This document shows positions 14,884 through 22,585 of a DNA stretch of 22,650 bases, in pieces. The notes beneath the pieces are model-generated. The model worked only from the letters and a program-made list of their open reading frames with translations. It ran no database searches and was not told the DNA's origin. Every line of letters starts with the position of its first letter. Position 1 is the first letter of the stretch. The DNA is taken from contig CAYOXD010000045.1 in assembly GCA_964407825.1 (NCBI GenBank), forward strand, positions 1-22,650. The letters are read 5' to 3'. Made by a program: the position numbers and the translations under genes. The DNA comes from CAYOXD01 sp964407825 (GTDB lineage: Bacteria; Desulfobacterota; Desulfobacteria; Desulfobacterales; JAFDDL01).

Positions 14884-16125
14884 TTACGCCATGAACCTGC
14901 GGAATACGAGGCAGGCGTTGGTTCCGCCGAAGCCGAAGGAGTTGCTCATGGCGGTTGTCACCGTGGCGATGCGGGCCACGTTTGGCACATAGTCGAGATC
15001 GCACTCATCGCCCGGATTTTCCAGATTGATGGTGGGGGGGATGATTCCGCGGTCAATGACAAGGGTGCTGAAGACCGCCTCCACCCCGCCGGCCCCTCCC
15101 AGGAGGTGTCCGGTCATGGACTTGGTGGAACTGACGGGGACTGCCCGGGCCCGCTCCTTGAAGACGGTTTTGATCGCTTGGGTTTCATAGAGATCGTTCA
15201 ACTGGGTCGAGGTGCCATGCGCATTGATATAATCGATCTGCCGGTAGCTGATACCCGCGTCGTCCAGGGCCGCCTGCATGCAACGGGCCATGCCATCGCC
15301 CCCCGGGGCCGGAGCGGAAATATGATGCCCATCCCCGCTCATGCCGTAGCCGATGATCTCAGCGTAGATCCGGGCCCCCCGCGCAAGGGCGCTCTCGAGG
15401 GATTCGATGATGAGAATGCCCGCCCCCTCGCCCACCACGAACCCGTCCCGGTCGCGATCAAAGGGGCGCGAAGCCCGCTGGGGATCATCGTTGCGGGTGG
15501 ACAGGGCCTTCATGGAATTGAAGCCCGCGACGCAGCTCTGGGTGATGACGGATTCCACGCCGCCGGTAATCATGGCGTCGGCCATGCCGTATTTCACGAT
15601 CTGATAGGCCTCGCCCACGGCATGGGTGCCCGCGGCGCAGGCCGTGGCCACGGACGCATTGGGACCTTTGGCCCCGAACTGGATGGAGACCATCCCCGGT
15701 GCCATATTGCCGATATACATGGGGATGAAAAAAGGAGTCACCCGTCGGGGCCCTTTTGTGTCGAGGGTCCGGATGCTGTCCTCCATGATACTCAGCCCCC
15801 CCAGACCACACCCCGTCAGGACCCCGATACGATTCGCATTGCCCGCATCGATGACATAGCCCGAGTCCTCGAGGGCCATCCGGGCTGCCGCAATGGCAAA
15901 GCAGATGAATAGCTGGGTTCGCTTGGCCTCCTTCTTGGACATAAACGCTGTCGCGTCGAAGTTTTTCACCTCACCTGCAATTTTGGTATCAAAAGCGGAG
16001 GCATTGAATCTTGTAATCTCACCGATACCGGATTTCCCGGCACACAGTGCCTCCCAGCTTTCCGCCACCCCTACCCCAAGAGGGGTAACGAGCCCCAGTC
16101 CTGTAATCACTACCCGCCTGTCCAA
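14884..16125 (-). CDS. fabF: 3-oxoacyl-[acyl-carrier-protein] synthase II
   Basis: This 413-residue condensing enzyme elongates acyl-ACP with malonyl-ACP. The catalytic triad falls at the same positions as in the E. coli enzyme: Cys163 in TACAAGTHAVGEA, His303 in NAHGTST, and His340 in KSMTGHLLGGAGG. The C-terminus NSFGFGGTNACLVF is typical. The start is TTG at 16125, six bases after GGGAGG; no ATG or GTG gives a complete VVITGLGLVTPLG N-terminus with a comparable ribosome binding site. It follows acpP by 152 bases, a gap that contains a small hairpin. Confidence 0.97.
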   Translation of the reverse strand: MDRRVVITGLGLVTPLGVGVAESWEALCAGKSGIGEITRFNASAFDTKIAGEVKNFDATAFMSKKEAKRTQLFICFAIAAARMALEDSGYVIDAGNANRIGVLTGCGLGGLSIMEDSIRTLDTKGPRRVTPFFIPMYIGNMAPGMVSIQFGAKGPNASVATACAAGTHAVGEAYQIVKYGMADAMITGGVESVITQSCVAGFNSMKALSTRNDDPQRASRPFDRDRDGFVVGEGAGILIIESLESALARGARIYAEIIGYGMSGDGHHISAPAPGGDGMARCMQAALDDAGISYRQIDYINAHGTSTQLNDLYETQAIKTVFKERARAVPVSSTKSMTGHLLGGAGGVEAVFSTLVIDRGIIPPTINLENPGDECDLDYVPNVARIATVTTAMSNSFGFGGTNACLVFRRFMA

Positions 16126-16138
16126 AAAAACCTCCCAC

Positions 16139-16155
16139 TCCCCGCCTATCGGGGA
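16139..16155. repeat. small hairpin upstream of fabF
   Basis: TCCCCG at 16139-16144 pairs with CGGGGA at 16150-16155 around a CCTAT loop. It lies 14-30 bases upstream of the fabF TTG start, overlapping the region before its ribosome binding site. It might modulate fabF expression relative to acpP; no T-run is present. Confidence 0.3.
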
Positions 16156-16277
16156 AGAGCCTGACCGTGAAATCTCAAAACAGTGCGGCGGCGGGGGGGA
16201 AAAGCCACCTGCCCCGGCTCTCCCCGGTTCCCCGTTTCCAGCACCGCCATGAGCTCCCTAAATCTGTGTAGCGAAAT

Positions 16278-16508
16278 TCAGGAGTTGGCCTTCACATACT
16301 CGATGGCATCCTTCACCGTCACCATCTCCTCGGCCTTCTCATCGGAAATTTCGATATCGAACTCCTCCTCCATGGACATGATGAGTTCCACCAGGTCAAG
16401 GGAATCGGCGCCCAGGTCATCCACAAAGGTCGCCTCGGGGACCACCTCGTCCAAATCGACGCTGAGCTTCTCAGCGATTATCTTTCTCACTTTATCTTCA
16501 ACAGACAT
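16278..16508 (-). CDS. acpP: acyl carrier protein
   Basis: This 76-residue acidic protein carries the 4'-phosphopantetheine attachment site Ser36 in DLGADSLDLVEL. The N-terminus VEDKVRKIIAEKL and the C-terminal ISDEKAEEMVTVKDAIEYV are standard. It shuttles acyl chains between the enzymes of type II fatty acid synthesis. The ATG follows AAGGAG at a good distance. It lies between fabG and fabF, the canonical place. Confidence 0.97.
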   Translation of the reverse strand: MSVEDKVRKIIAEKLSVDLDEVVPEATFVDDLGADSLDLVELIMSMEEEFDIEISDEKAEEMVTVKDAIEYVKANS

Positions 16509-16560
16509 GAATCATTTCTCCTTTCAAAAAAATGGTTGAGGGACACGCCAGTGTTCCCGT

Positions 16561-17328
16561 TCACATATACATCCCCCCATTGATGTGGATCACCTGACCG
16601 GTGATGTACGCCGCCCCGGGAGAAACAAGGAAGGCCACGGTCTTGGCGATATCTTCCGGTGTCCCGCCCCGCTTGAGGGGAATCTGTTCTACGTAGGCGG
16701 CCTTTACCTTTTCAGGGAGCACCGCCGTCATATCGGTTATAATATACCCCGGCGCCACGGCGTTCACCGTCACCCCGCGACCCGCCAGCTCACGGGCGGA
16801 AACCTTGGTCAGGGCGATCACGCCAGCCTTGGAGGCGGCATAGTTGGCCTGCCCGGAGGTACCCATCACGCCGCTGATGGAGGCCACATTGACGATGCTT
16901 CCGGAACGCTGGGCCATCATGGCCTTGGCCGCCAGCTGGGTGCAACGGAAAACGCCCTTGAGATTGATGTCGATAACGCTGTCCCAGACCGCCTCCTTCA
17001 TGCGCACGAGCAGGCTGTCCCGGGTGATGCCGGCATTGTTCACCAGCACGTCGATCCGGCCGGTCCCCTCCATGACCTTATTAAAAAAGTCCTCCAGGTC
17101 CGGCCCCGAGGTGACATCCACGCTCCAGCTGTGGGCGACACCCCCCTCTTCGGCCACGATCCGCTCGGTCTCCGCGGCGGCAGCCTTTTCCCCCTCCGGG
17201 TCACCGGGGTTGAAATAGTTGAAGTAGATGGTAACGCCATCACCGGCCAACTCCCGGCAGATGGCCCGGCCGATCCCGCGGGATCCGCCCGTAACCACAA
17301 CGGTTCGCTTCATGGCATCGTTCATCAT
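16561..17328 (-). CDS. fabG: 3-oxoacyl-[acyl-carrier-protein] reductase
   Basis: This 255-residue short-chain dehydrogenase reduces 3-oxoacyl-ACP with NADPH. It has TGGSRGIG at 13-20, NNAG at 97-100, the catalytic Ser150, Tyr163 and Lys167 (VASISG and YAASK), and the C-terminal GAAYITGQVIHINGG. An insertion rich in Glu and Ala (about 42-60) is slightly longer than in E. coli FabG. Several ATG codons lie close together; the first, at 17328, forms an ATGA overlap with the acyl-CoA dehydrogenase stop, and GAGGGA is directly upstream, so the real start may be 17325 or 17313. The next gene is acpP. Confidence 0.93.
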   Translation of the reverse strand: MMNDAMKRTVVVTGGSRGIGRAICRELAGDGVTIYFNYFNPGDPEGEKAAAAETERIVAEEGGVAHSWSVDVTSGPDLEDFFNKVMEGTGRIDVLVNNAGITRDSLLVRMKEAVWDSVIDINLKGVFRCTQLAAKAMMAQRSGSIVNVASISGVMGTSGQANYAASKAGVIALTKVSARELAGRGVTVNAVAPGYIITDMTAVLPEKVKAAYVEQIPLKRGGTPEDIAKTVAFLVSPGAAYITGQVIHINGGMYM

Positions 17329-19001
17329 TCCCTCGCAAACAGAATATCGGCCACCAGATCCATGTCCGCCATGTTGCCCTGCTGGCAGGCCGCCAGGGCA
17401 TCGAGGGAGACGGCCGCCTTGAATTCAGCCAGTCCCTCGGCATCCAACACCTCGGCGCCGAGCAGAATCTCAAGGGCGTTTTTCGCCACCAGTTGGGCAG
17501 CCTCCCGGGCAAATATCCGGGCCATGGCCGCCAACTTCTTTGCGGCGGCATCCCCGGCCCGGGTCAGCCGGTCCGCCTTCCTGGCCAGCGCCACGCCGAC
17601 CTCCACCCAGGTCATCATGTCCGCCAGGGCAAACATGGCGTACTGCCGCTTGGTGAGCCGGTGGGTGTGAACCAGGTCGACGGTGCGGTTGAGGGCATGG
17701 GCCGAAAGCCCCAGGAGGCGGCAGGCCACATCCCCCCGTTCCTCGTGGAGCCGGAGCATCTCATCGCCCATATCCCTGTAGAAGACGCCCTTGGATTTAC
17801 GGGTGACCTTCCACCGGAAGGTGCTGATGATGTTCTGCTGGATCTCGCTGGTACCCTCATAGATGGTCGTGATCTTGACGTCCCGGCGGATCTTTTCCAC
17901 CTCGTACTCGTTGATGTACCCATAGCCCCCCAGGGCCTGGACCGCGTCATCGGCGGTCCTGTTGGCCGCCTCGGTGCAAAAGTACTTGGCGACGGACCCC
18001 TCCACCTGGAGATCGTACTCCCCGCCGTCGAGCCGCACCGCGATCTCTTCCATGTGGGCCGCCCCGGCCTCCAGGCGGACGGCATGGGGAACGATCAGCT
18101 TGTGGGTATAGCCCTGCTTTTCGGACAGGGGGCTGCCGAATTGGATCCGCGTCTTGGCATAGGCGATAACGGTCTCAAGGGCCTTTTCTCCCGCCCCGAG
18201 CCCCATGGCACCCACCATCAGTCGCGTATAGCCAAAGACCTGGTTGGCCTGATGAAGCCCCTTGCCCGGCACCCCGCCGATGAGATTTTCCACCGGCACC
18301 ATCACATCGCTGAAATAGAGCGGCGAGGTGTTGGAGGCACGGATTCCGTGCTTTTCCTCCCCCTTTGCCTGCTCAAAGCCCGGCGTTCCCTTCTCAACGA
18401 CAAAGAAAGTGGGGCCCTCCGGGGTGTTGGCCAGAAGCGTGATGAAATCGGCGTATCCGCCATTGGAAATAAAAATCTTGGCGCCGTTGACCTTGTACGC
18501 GGTGACCTTTCCGGCCTCATCCAGGACCGGATCGGCCTGAGTGGTCAGGGCCGCCAGGTTGCTGCCGGCCTCCGGTTCCGTCACGGCATAGGCCACCAGG
18601 GCCTTTCCGTCGGCGATCTTGCCGAGCCATTTTTCCTTCTGCGCCTCGGTGCCGCCCACGAGGATCGGATCCGCACCCAGCTGGATGGCGAACACCGCCG
18701 TGGAAATGCCGAGGCAGATCTTGGACACCTCCCGGATCACCGCGCAACTGTCCAGCGCACCTCCGCCCACCCCGCCGTATGCCTCGGGAATAAAGAGGAG
18801 CTGAAGCCCCACATCCGGCTTGAGTAGGCGGCGAATGGTTTTTTCCGGAAATGTTTCCGTCTTGTCGAATTCCAGGATCTTTTCTTTCGTCAGCAGCCGC
18901 TTTTTAAGATCCCTTACCGTATCTAGAACCATCTGCAGGGACTGGGGATCCAGGCCCTGCCCGCCCTCGTCCTGCCCGGGTGTCGTCTGCGACATAAGCA
19001 C
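17325..19001 (-). CDS. acyl-CoA dehydrogenase with C-terminal extension
   Basis: This 558-residue FAD enzyme has the acyl-CoA dehydrogenase core (about 30-400) plus about 160 extra helical residues, as in the VLCAD/ACAD9 and Bacillus FadE-like groups. Signatures: YAVTEPEAGSN at 138-148 (FAD/substrate), GIRASNTSPLYFSDVMVP, RIQFGSPL, QALGGYGYINEY, and the catalytic base Glu382 in IYEGTSEIQ. It would normally oxidise acyl-CoA to enoyl-CoA and pass electrons to ETF. The start is GTG at 19001, directly after the rpmF stop, or the ATG at 18995 with better spacing from GAGGA. It is translationally coupled to fabG, so it sits inside a fatty-acid synthesis operon where plsX, fabH and fabD often lie. 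Its substrate and direction in vivo are unknown. Confidence 0.92.
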   Translation of the reverse strand: MLMSQTTPGQDEGGQGLDPQSLQMVLDTVRDLKKRLLTKEKILEFDKTETFPEKTIRRLLKPDVGLQLLFIPEAYGGVGGGALDSCAVIREVSKICLGISTAVFAIQLGADPILVGGTEAQKEKWLGKIADGKALVAYAVTEPEAGSNLAALTTQADPVLDEAGKVTAYKVNGAKIFISNGGYADFITLLANTPEGPTFFVVEKGTPGFEQAKGEEKHGIRASNTSPLYFSDVMVPVENLIGGVPGKGLHQANQVFGYTRLMVGAMGLGAGEKALETVIAYAKTRIQFGSPLSEKQGYTHKLIVPHAVRLEAGAAHMEEIAVRLDGGEYDLQVEGSVAKYFCTEAANRTADDAVQALGGYGYINEYEVEKIRRDVKITTIYEGTSEIQQNIISTFRWKVTRKSKGVFYRDMGDEMLRLHEERGDVACRLLGLSAHALNRTVDLVHTHRLTKRQYAMFALADMMTWVEVGVALARKADRLTRAGDAAAKKLAAMARIFAREAAQLVAKNALEILLGAEVLDAEGLAEFKAAVSLDALAACQQGNMADMDLVADILFARE

Positions 19002-19184
19002 TTAATCCTCTTCAGCCTCGATTACGGTTCGTCCATTATAATGCCCGCACTCCAAACAGACATGGTGCGGCAGCTTGGCCTCACCGCACTGGGGACAGCT
19101 CGACAGGTTGGGGGCATCCGTCTTTTTATGGGTCCGCCCCTGATCCCGTCTCGACTTCGATTTCCTTCTCTTTGGTACCGCCAT
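19002..19184 (-). CDS. rpmF: 50S ribosomal protein L32
   Basis: This 60-residue protein has the L32 start MAVPKRRKSKSRRDQGRTH (partial view) and a zinc ribbon with Cys30, Cys33, Cys43 and Cys46 (CPQCG and CLECG). It is a large-subunit structural protein in its zinc-binding form. The ATG follows TAGGAG. rpmF at the head of a fatty-acid synthesis operon is a widespread bacterial arrangement linking ribosome and lipid production; here the next gene is the acyl-CoA dehydrogenase. Confidence 0.97.
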   Translation of the reverse strand: MAVPKRRKSKSRRDQGRTHKKTDAPNLSSCPQCGEAKLPHHVCLECGHYNGRTVIEAEED

Positions 19185-19668
19185 GAGTAATCTCCTAACT
19201 ATCTAATTGAATTGAATATATTTTAATTATAAACCGCCCTCTCCGGAGCAATGCCTTTAGTAATTGAAAACCGGCCGAATGTCAAGCGCTTTCCGATATT
19301 TTTTTCATTTCAGCGGTTGTACTGTCACAGGCTCTGTGTTATGGATGGCTGCGGCTTGACACACGCGGGCCAGAAGATGGTTCAACAGGTTAATTAAACA
19401 GGATATATACAGATATGAAGCAAGCTCTGGAAATGCCCCGGGCATCGGCAAGCACAAAGCAGCCCTCCCCCTTTCGGGTGCCGGCATGTCGAGCCGGCGG
19501 GCGGCAAGGATCCCGGCAAAATTCCTCATTGCTCACATACAATATAGTCAATTAGTCATAATGGCCGCCTTTCGCTGCAGGAGGCCATAGGAGAAGTAGT
19601 CATCGTTCAATCCATGTTCCGGCCCTCGGCGCCGGAAACCCCACAGAAATCATCCAAGGAAACATTAC
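19185..19668. other. 484-bp gap between divergent rpmF and gltX
   Basis: I see no supported gene. The left 100 bases are AT-rich and hold the rpmF promoter boxes. The middle has TTCAAC-17-TATATA (19381-19409, plus strand), a weak promoter for gltX. Further right are several hairpins: ATGCCC/GGGCAT near 19433-19445, GCCGGC/GCCGGC near 19480-19498, ATGGCC/GGCCAT with an inner CCT/AGG at 19561-19588, and TTCCGGC/GCCGGAA at 19617-19637. This would be an unusually long structured leader for gltX. It does not match a riboswitch or T-box that I can recognise. Confidence 0.5.
19257..19285 (-). promoter_or_regulatory. candidate promoter for the rpmF-fab operon
   Basis: On the minus strand a perfect TTGACA (19285-19280) is followed after 17 bases by TACTAA (19262-19257), a weak -10. 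A perfect TATAAT (19231-19226) lies further downstream but has no good -35 at the right distance. One or both may drive rpmF, whose ATG is at 19184. Confidence 0.4.
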
Positions 19669-21075
19669 ATGGACACCATCATTACGCGATTTCCCCCGAG
19701 CCCCTCGGGTCACCTTCATCTCGGAGGCGCCCGGACGGCCCTTTTCAACTGGCTCTATGCCCGTCACCGGGGAGGCCGGTTCGTCCTTAGAATTGAAGAC
19801 ACCGACGCGGCCCGAAGCACAGAGGCCTCGGTGGACGCCATCTTCGAGGCCCTGGCGTGGCTGGGCATCGACTGGGACGAGGGCCCCTTTTACCAGTCCC
19901 GCCGGACCGACCTCTATCTCCAATACATTCAGAAACTCCTGGACACCGGGCACGCCTACTACTGTACCTGCTCTGCCGAGGCGGTGGAGGACATGCGGAA
20001 AAAGGCCATGGCCCATGGCGGAAAGCCCAAGTACGACGGGACCTGCCGCGAAAGGCAGCTGGAAAAGTCCGACCGGGCGGTGGTGCGCTTCAAGGCCCCG
20101 CAAACCGGCACCACCCTGTTGCCAGACATCGTGAAGGGCAATATCCGCTTTCAGAACGCCGAACTGGACGACTTTATCATCTGCCGAAGCGACGGAAGCC
20201 CCACCTATCACCTCGCCGTGGTGGTGGACGACATCACCATGGGCATCAATACGGTGATCCGGGGGGACGATCACGTGAACAACACGCCCAAGCAGATGCT
20301 CCTCTTCAAGGCCCTGGGACATCCCCTGCCGACCTACGCCCACGTGCCCATGGTGCTGGGAAACGACAAGACCCGGCTCAGCAAGCGCCACGGCGCCACA
20401 TCGGTCACCGCCTACCGGGATGCCGGGATCCTGCCCGATGCTCTCATCAACTATCTCGTACGGCTGGGCTGGTCCCACGGCGACCAGGAGTTTTTCACCC
20501 GGGACGAGCTGATCGAGAAGTTCAGCCTGGAAAATATCGGCCGCTCGGCCGGGGTGTTCAATCCGGAAAAGCTCACGGCCATCAATGCCGATCATATCCA
20601 GGCGGCCACCCCGGCGGCCCTTGCCCCCCACCTGCTGCCCTTTCTAAGGGAACTGGGATACGAGGCCGAGGACGACGCCTATCTCCACGGGGTCATCGAA
20701 ACCCTCCAGCCCCGGAGCAAGACCCTCAGGGAGATGGCGGACATGAGCGGTTTTTATTACCGGGACATCACGAATTACGATGAAAAGGCCGCCCAGAAAT
20801 TTTTCACCCCGGCCGCCCTCGGCCCCATGGAACAGCTCATATCCAGGCTCGAATCCCTGGAGGCGTTCGACCAGGAGCACCTGGAGGCCGCCTTCCTTTC
20901 GGTCATGGAGGCAACGGGGCTCAAGCTGGGAAAGATCGCGCAGCCGGTCCGCCTGGCCCTGACCGGGGTCACCGTGAGCCCGGGCATCTTCGAGATCATC
21001 GCCGTTCTCGGCAGGGAACGCACCCTCTCGCGGCTCTCCGCCGCAAGGCGGTTCATCCTGGAAAAGGAGGGCTGA
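19669..21075 (+). CDS. gltX: glutamyl-tRNA synthetase
   Basis: This 468-residue class I synthetase charges tRNA-Glu. It begins ITRFPPSPSGHLHLGGART, with the HIGH-type motif HLGG at 17-20, and has the KMSKS-type motif RLSKR at 236-240. The segments RIEDTD, YQSRR, RGDDHVNNTPKQ and LVRLGWSHGD are family signatures, and the C-terminal anticodon-binding helical domain is complete. The ATG follows AAGGA. The next gene is a tRNA-Gln, about 100 bases downstream. In bacteria lacking glutaminyl-tRNA synthetase, GluRS also misacylates tRNA-Gln for amidation by GatCAB; whether this applies here cannot be told from the window. Confidence 0.97.
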   Translation: MDTIITRFPPSPSGHLHLGGARTALFNWLYARHRGGRFVLRIEDTDAARSTEASVDAIFEALAWLGIDWDEGPFYQSRRTDLYLQYIQKLLDTGHAYYCTCSAEAVEDMRKKAMAHGGKPKYDGTCRERQLEKSDRAVVRFKAPQTGTTLLPDIVKGNIRFQNAELDDFIICRSDGSPTYHLAVVVDDITMGINTVIRGDDHVNNTPKQMLLFKALGHPLPTYAHVPMVLGNDKTRLSKRHGATSVTAYRDAGILPDALINYLVRLGWSHGDQEFFTRDELIEKFSLENIGRSAGVFNPEKLTAINADHIQAATPAALAPHLLPFLRELGYEAEDDAYLHGVIETLQPRSKTLREMADMSGFYYRDITNYDEKAAQKFFTPAALGPMEQLISRLESLEAFDQEHLEAAFLSVMEATGLKLGKIAQPVRLALTGVTVSPGIFEIIAVLGRERTLSRLSAARRFILEKEG

Positions 21076-21113
21076 GCCGGCCTTCCACCCTAATATTAAG
21101 GATGGACTTCCGC

Positions 21114-21133
21114 GGGAGATTTCCCTATTTTTT
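21114..21133 (+). terminator. weak intrinsic terminator-like element after gltX
   Basis: GGGA at 21114-21117 pairs with TCCC at 21122-21125 around GATT, followed by TATTTTTT. The stem is only 4 bp, so termination would be weak. It lies between the gltX stop and the tRNA promoter. Confidence 0.3.
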
Positions 21134-21135
21134 CA

Positions 21136-21162
21136 TTGACTGATTTGCCTCACTGGTATAAG
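21136..21162 (+). promoter_or_regulatory. candidate promoter for tRNA-Gln
   Basis: TTGACT at 21136-21141 and TATAAG at 21157-21162 are good boxes, but the spacer is 15 bases, shorter than optimal. The predicted start would be about 10 bases before the mature tRNA. Confidence 0.5.
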
Positions 21163-21178
21163 TGTCACCCAACTTTGT

Positions 21179-21252
21179 TGGGAGATCGTCCAGCGGCAGG
21201 ACTACGGACTCTGACTCCGTCAACCCAGGTTCGAATCCTGGTCTCCCAGCCA
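21179..21252 (+). tRNA. tRNA-Gln (anticodon CUG)
   Basis: A complete cloverleaf can be folded. The acceptor TGGGAGA at 21179-21185 pairs with TCTCCCA at 21242-21248, followed by discriminator G and an encoded CCA. The D arm is GTCC/GGAC. The anticodon stem ACGGA/TCCGT encloses the loop CTCTGAC, giving anticodon CTG (reads CAG, glutamine). The T arm is CCAGG-TTCGAAT-CCTGG. The U1-A72 pair and G73 are typical of tRNA-Gln. Confidence 0.96.
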
Positions 21253-21261
21253 TGAAAATTC

Positions 21262-21296
21262 AAGGGGTTGCGTCATCTGACGTGGCCCCTTTTTTT
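21262..21296 (+). terminator. strong intrinsic terminator after tRNA-Gln
   Basis: A 14-bp stem runs from 21262-21275 to 21278-21291, with AAGGGG pairing to CCCCTT at the base, CGTCA pairing to TGACG (the last C-G side of the upper stem), three G-U pairs between, and a TC loop that probably opens to four bases. A run of Ts follows to 21296. It starts 10 bases after the tRNA CCA end. Confidence 0.85.
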
Positions 21297-21553
21297 GTTG
21301 TGTGAGATTCCGTGTGAGACTTTCTTGAGACCCATACACAGTGTCCAGAATGTCAATGGCCTGGTCCTGTGAGGGTGATGGTCCTTTAGTCGAAGTCGAC
21401 AACAGTCATGATGCGTTTCTCGGCCGGTATGGTCAAGATTTCTGGTTTGACGATTTCATTCACCGGCAAATGCTCATCGCTTACGCTCTGTTTTTCACAA
21501 TGGCTATTCTCCTTTCCTTTATTATCCATCCGTTCCACCTTAAAATATAATAT
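21297..21553. other. lower-GC segment between the tRNA terminator and the SRAP relic
   Basis: Base composition becomes more AT-rich than in the genes to the left. TGTGAGA occurs twice close together (about 21300 and 21313). The only frame with any support is the doubtful 47-codon minus-strand ORF at 21386-21529. No integrase, no transposase and no second copy of the tRNA 3' end was found. Confidence 0.4.
21386..21529 (-). CDS. doubtful 47-residue ORF, function unknown
   Basis: An ATG at 21529 follows AAGGTGGAACGG and, further upstream, an AT-rich TATATTATATTTT that could supply a -10 box. The product is charged, without membrane segments, and ends LTIPAEKRIMTVVDFD. I do not recognise it. The frame continues upstream without conserved features to 21634 inside the SRAP relic. 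It could be a small real gene divergent from the SRAP sequence, or chance; a frame on the opposite strand (21341-21550) encoding a hydrophobic stretch is less credible. Confidence 0.3.
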   Translation of the reverse strand: MDNKGKENSHCEKQSVSDEHLPVNEIVKPEILTIPAEKRIMTVVDFD

Positions 21554-22207
21554 ATGGCAGACCCATTTATCGGTCTTTTCCGGAAGGCGGTGGTCCGCCC
21601 ATGGTTTGCCCAGTCGCTCTTGTGGCGACCTCACAGCACATCCCGGCCGGTCCTCAAGGAGTCAGACCAAAACCATCTGAAGCACCTCCACTGGGGCCTG
21701 ATACCCTTCTGGGCCAAAGATCCATCCATCGGCTCGCGAATGATAAACGCACGTCTGGAAACCTTGGCGGAAAAGCCCAGCTTCAAGAATGCCTTCAGGA
21801 AACGGCGGGGCCTGATCCCGGCGAACGGTTATTACGAATGGACCGGCAAGAAAGGGGAGAAGCAGCCCTATTTCATCACCCCGCCATCGGCCACCGTCTT
21901 TTGTTTCGCCGGCCTGTGGGAATCCTGGAAAAGCAAGGACGATGAAACCATCCAGATCCAATCCTGCACCATCATCACGACAGATGCGAGCCCTGGCATT
22001 GCACACATCCATAACCGGATGCCGGTGGTCCTTACGGCGGAATATTACAGGCTTTGGTTGGACTCCGACAACCAAGACGTTGACGATTTGCATGACATCC
22101 TGCGCGTGGGCACGGTTCGAGATTTCACCTCTCATCCGGTATCAACAGCTGTGAATTCGGTGAGGAACAATGGGCCGGAGTTGGTTCAGGTTGTCGCCGA
22201 TGATTGA
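21554..22207 (+). pseudogene. SRAP (SOS response-associated peptidase, YedK/HMCES family), frameshifted and missing the catalytic Cys2
   Basis: From about 21650 to the stop the frame encodes a typical SRAP body: LHWGLIPFWAKDP, INARLETLAEKP, GLIPANGYYEW, FAGLWESW, CTIITTDA and IHNRMPV. The asparagine (INAR), glutamate (YYEW) and histidine (IHNR) of the active site are present. The family begins MCGRF, with Cys2 forming the crosslink to abasic sites in single-stranded DNA; no such start exists here. The next frame over reads VATSQHIPA up to 21648, matching the expected VAPTQ-x-P-A segment, and joins VLKES at 21650 if one G of GGCCGG (21645-21650) is removed. I infer a one-base insertion plus a degraded 5' end. 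The uninterrupted ORF from 21554 would lack Cys2 and so could not act as a normal SRAP. Confidence 0.8.
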
Positions 22208-22585
22208 ATCAGAATGACACTCAACGATCGTGATCTGATATCGGCTATAATTCAAAGGTTTGCCAAATCGTGGGAGACTGGTGTATAAGGGCATGAAACG
22301 AGCAGGCAGACCACAATATGTTGAATCCCTGATTGCTGTGTCAGAAGGAGCCTGACATTTGATATATGTTTCTTATCACCAATCGGGGGAATCATATGGT
22401 AGCCGATTCGATAAGTGGCTATCACAGGCTCAACCGCAGCAGGATCTCAGCAAGCTTTCAAAACTTTTGACAAAGCTGTATGATTTGCGATATAAGTAGT
22501 TAACTTATTGGCAAAAATATAGCAAAGCCCGCGTGTCTGATTATTGAGATTGATATTTGACAAATAATAAGGAGAGATATTTTAT
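22208..22585. other. 378-bp AT-rich region with only mini-ORFs
   Basis: No family-level match is visible. Three short frames occur: ATG at 22214 to TAA at 22288 (24 residues), ATG at 22295 to TGA at 22354 (about 20 residues), and the TTG-start frame at 22359-22499. They may be remnants of a broken gene. The end holds the ribosome binding site of the antitoxin-like gene. Confidence 0.4.
22359..22499 (+). CDS. possible 46-residue ORF, function unknown
   Basis: A TTG start lies 8 bases after AAGGAG, a good ribosome binding site, and the frame runs 46 residues to a TAG. The second half is helical and lysine/leucine-rich (LSKLSKLLTKLYDLRYK). No family is recognised. It may be the tail of a disrupted gene instead; a preceding 20-residue frame ends just before it. 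Confidence 0.25.
   Translation: MIYVSYHQSGESYGSRFDKWLSQAQPQQDLSKLSKLLTKLYDLRYK

Noticed and set aside
17493..18827. 444-codon open frame opposite the acyl-CoA dehydrogenase
   Set aside because: It is a shadow frame rich in Gly, His and Arg, with no start signal.
19305..19529. 74-codon minus-strand frame in the rpmF-gltX gap
   Set aside because: It has no convincing ribosome binding site and an atypical mixed composition, and it crosses the hairpins in this gap.
19600..20631. 343-codon minus-strand frame covering gltX
   Set aside because: It is antisense to a full glutamyl-tRNA synthetase and has no domain signature.
21220..21402. 60-codon minus-strand frame ending in GDQDSNLG
   Set aside because: Its C-terminus is simply the antisense translation of the tRNA-Gln 3' half, a common spurious ORF.
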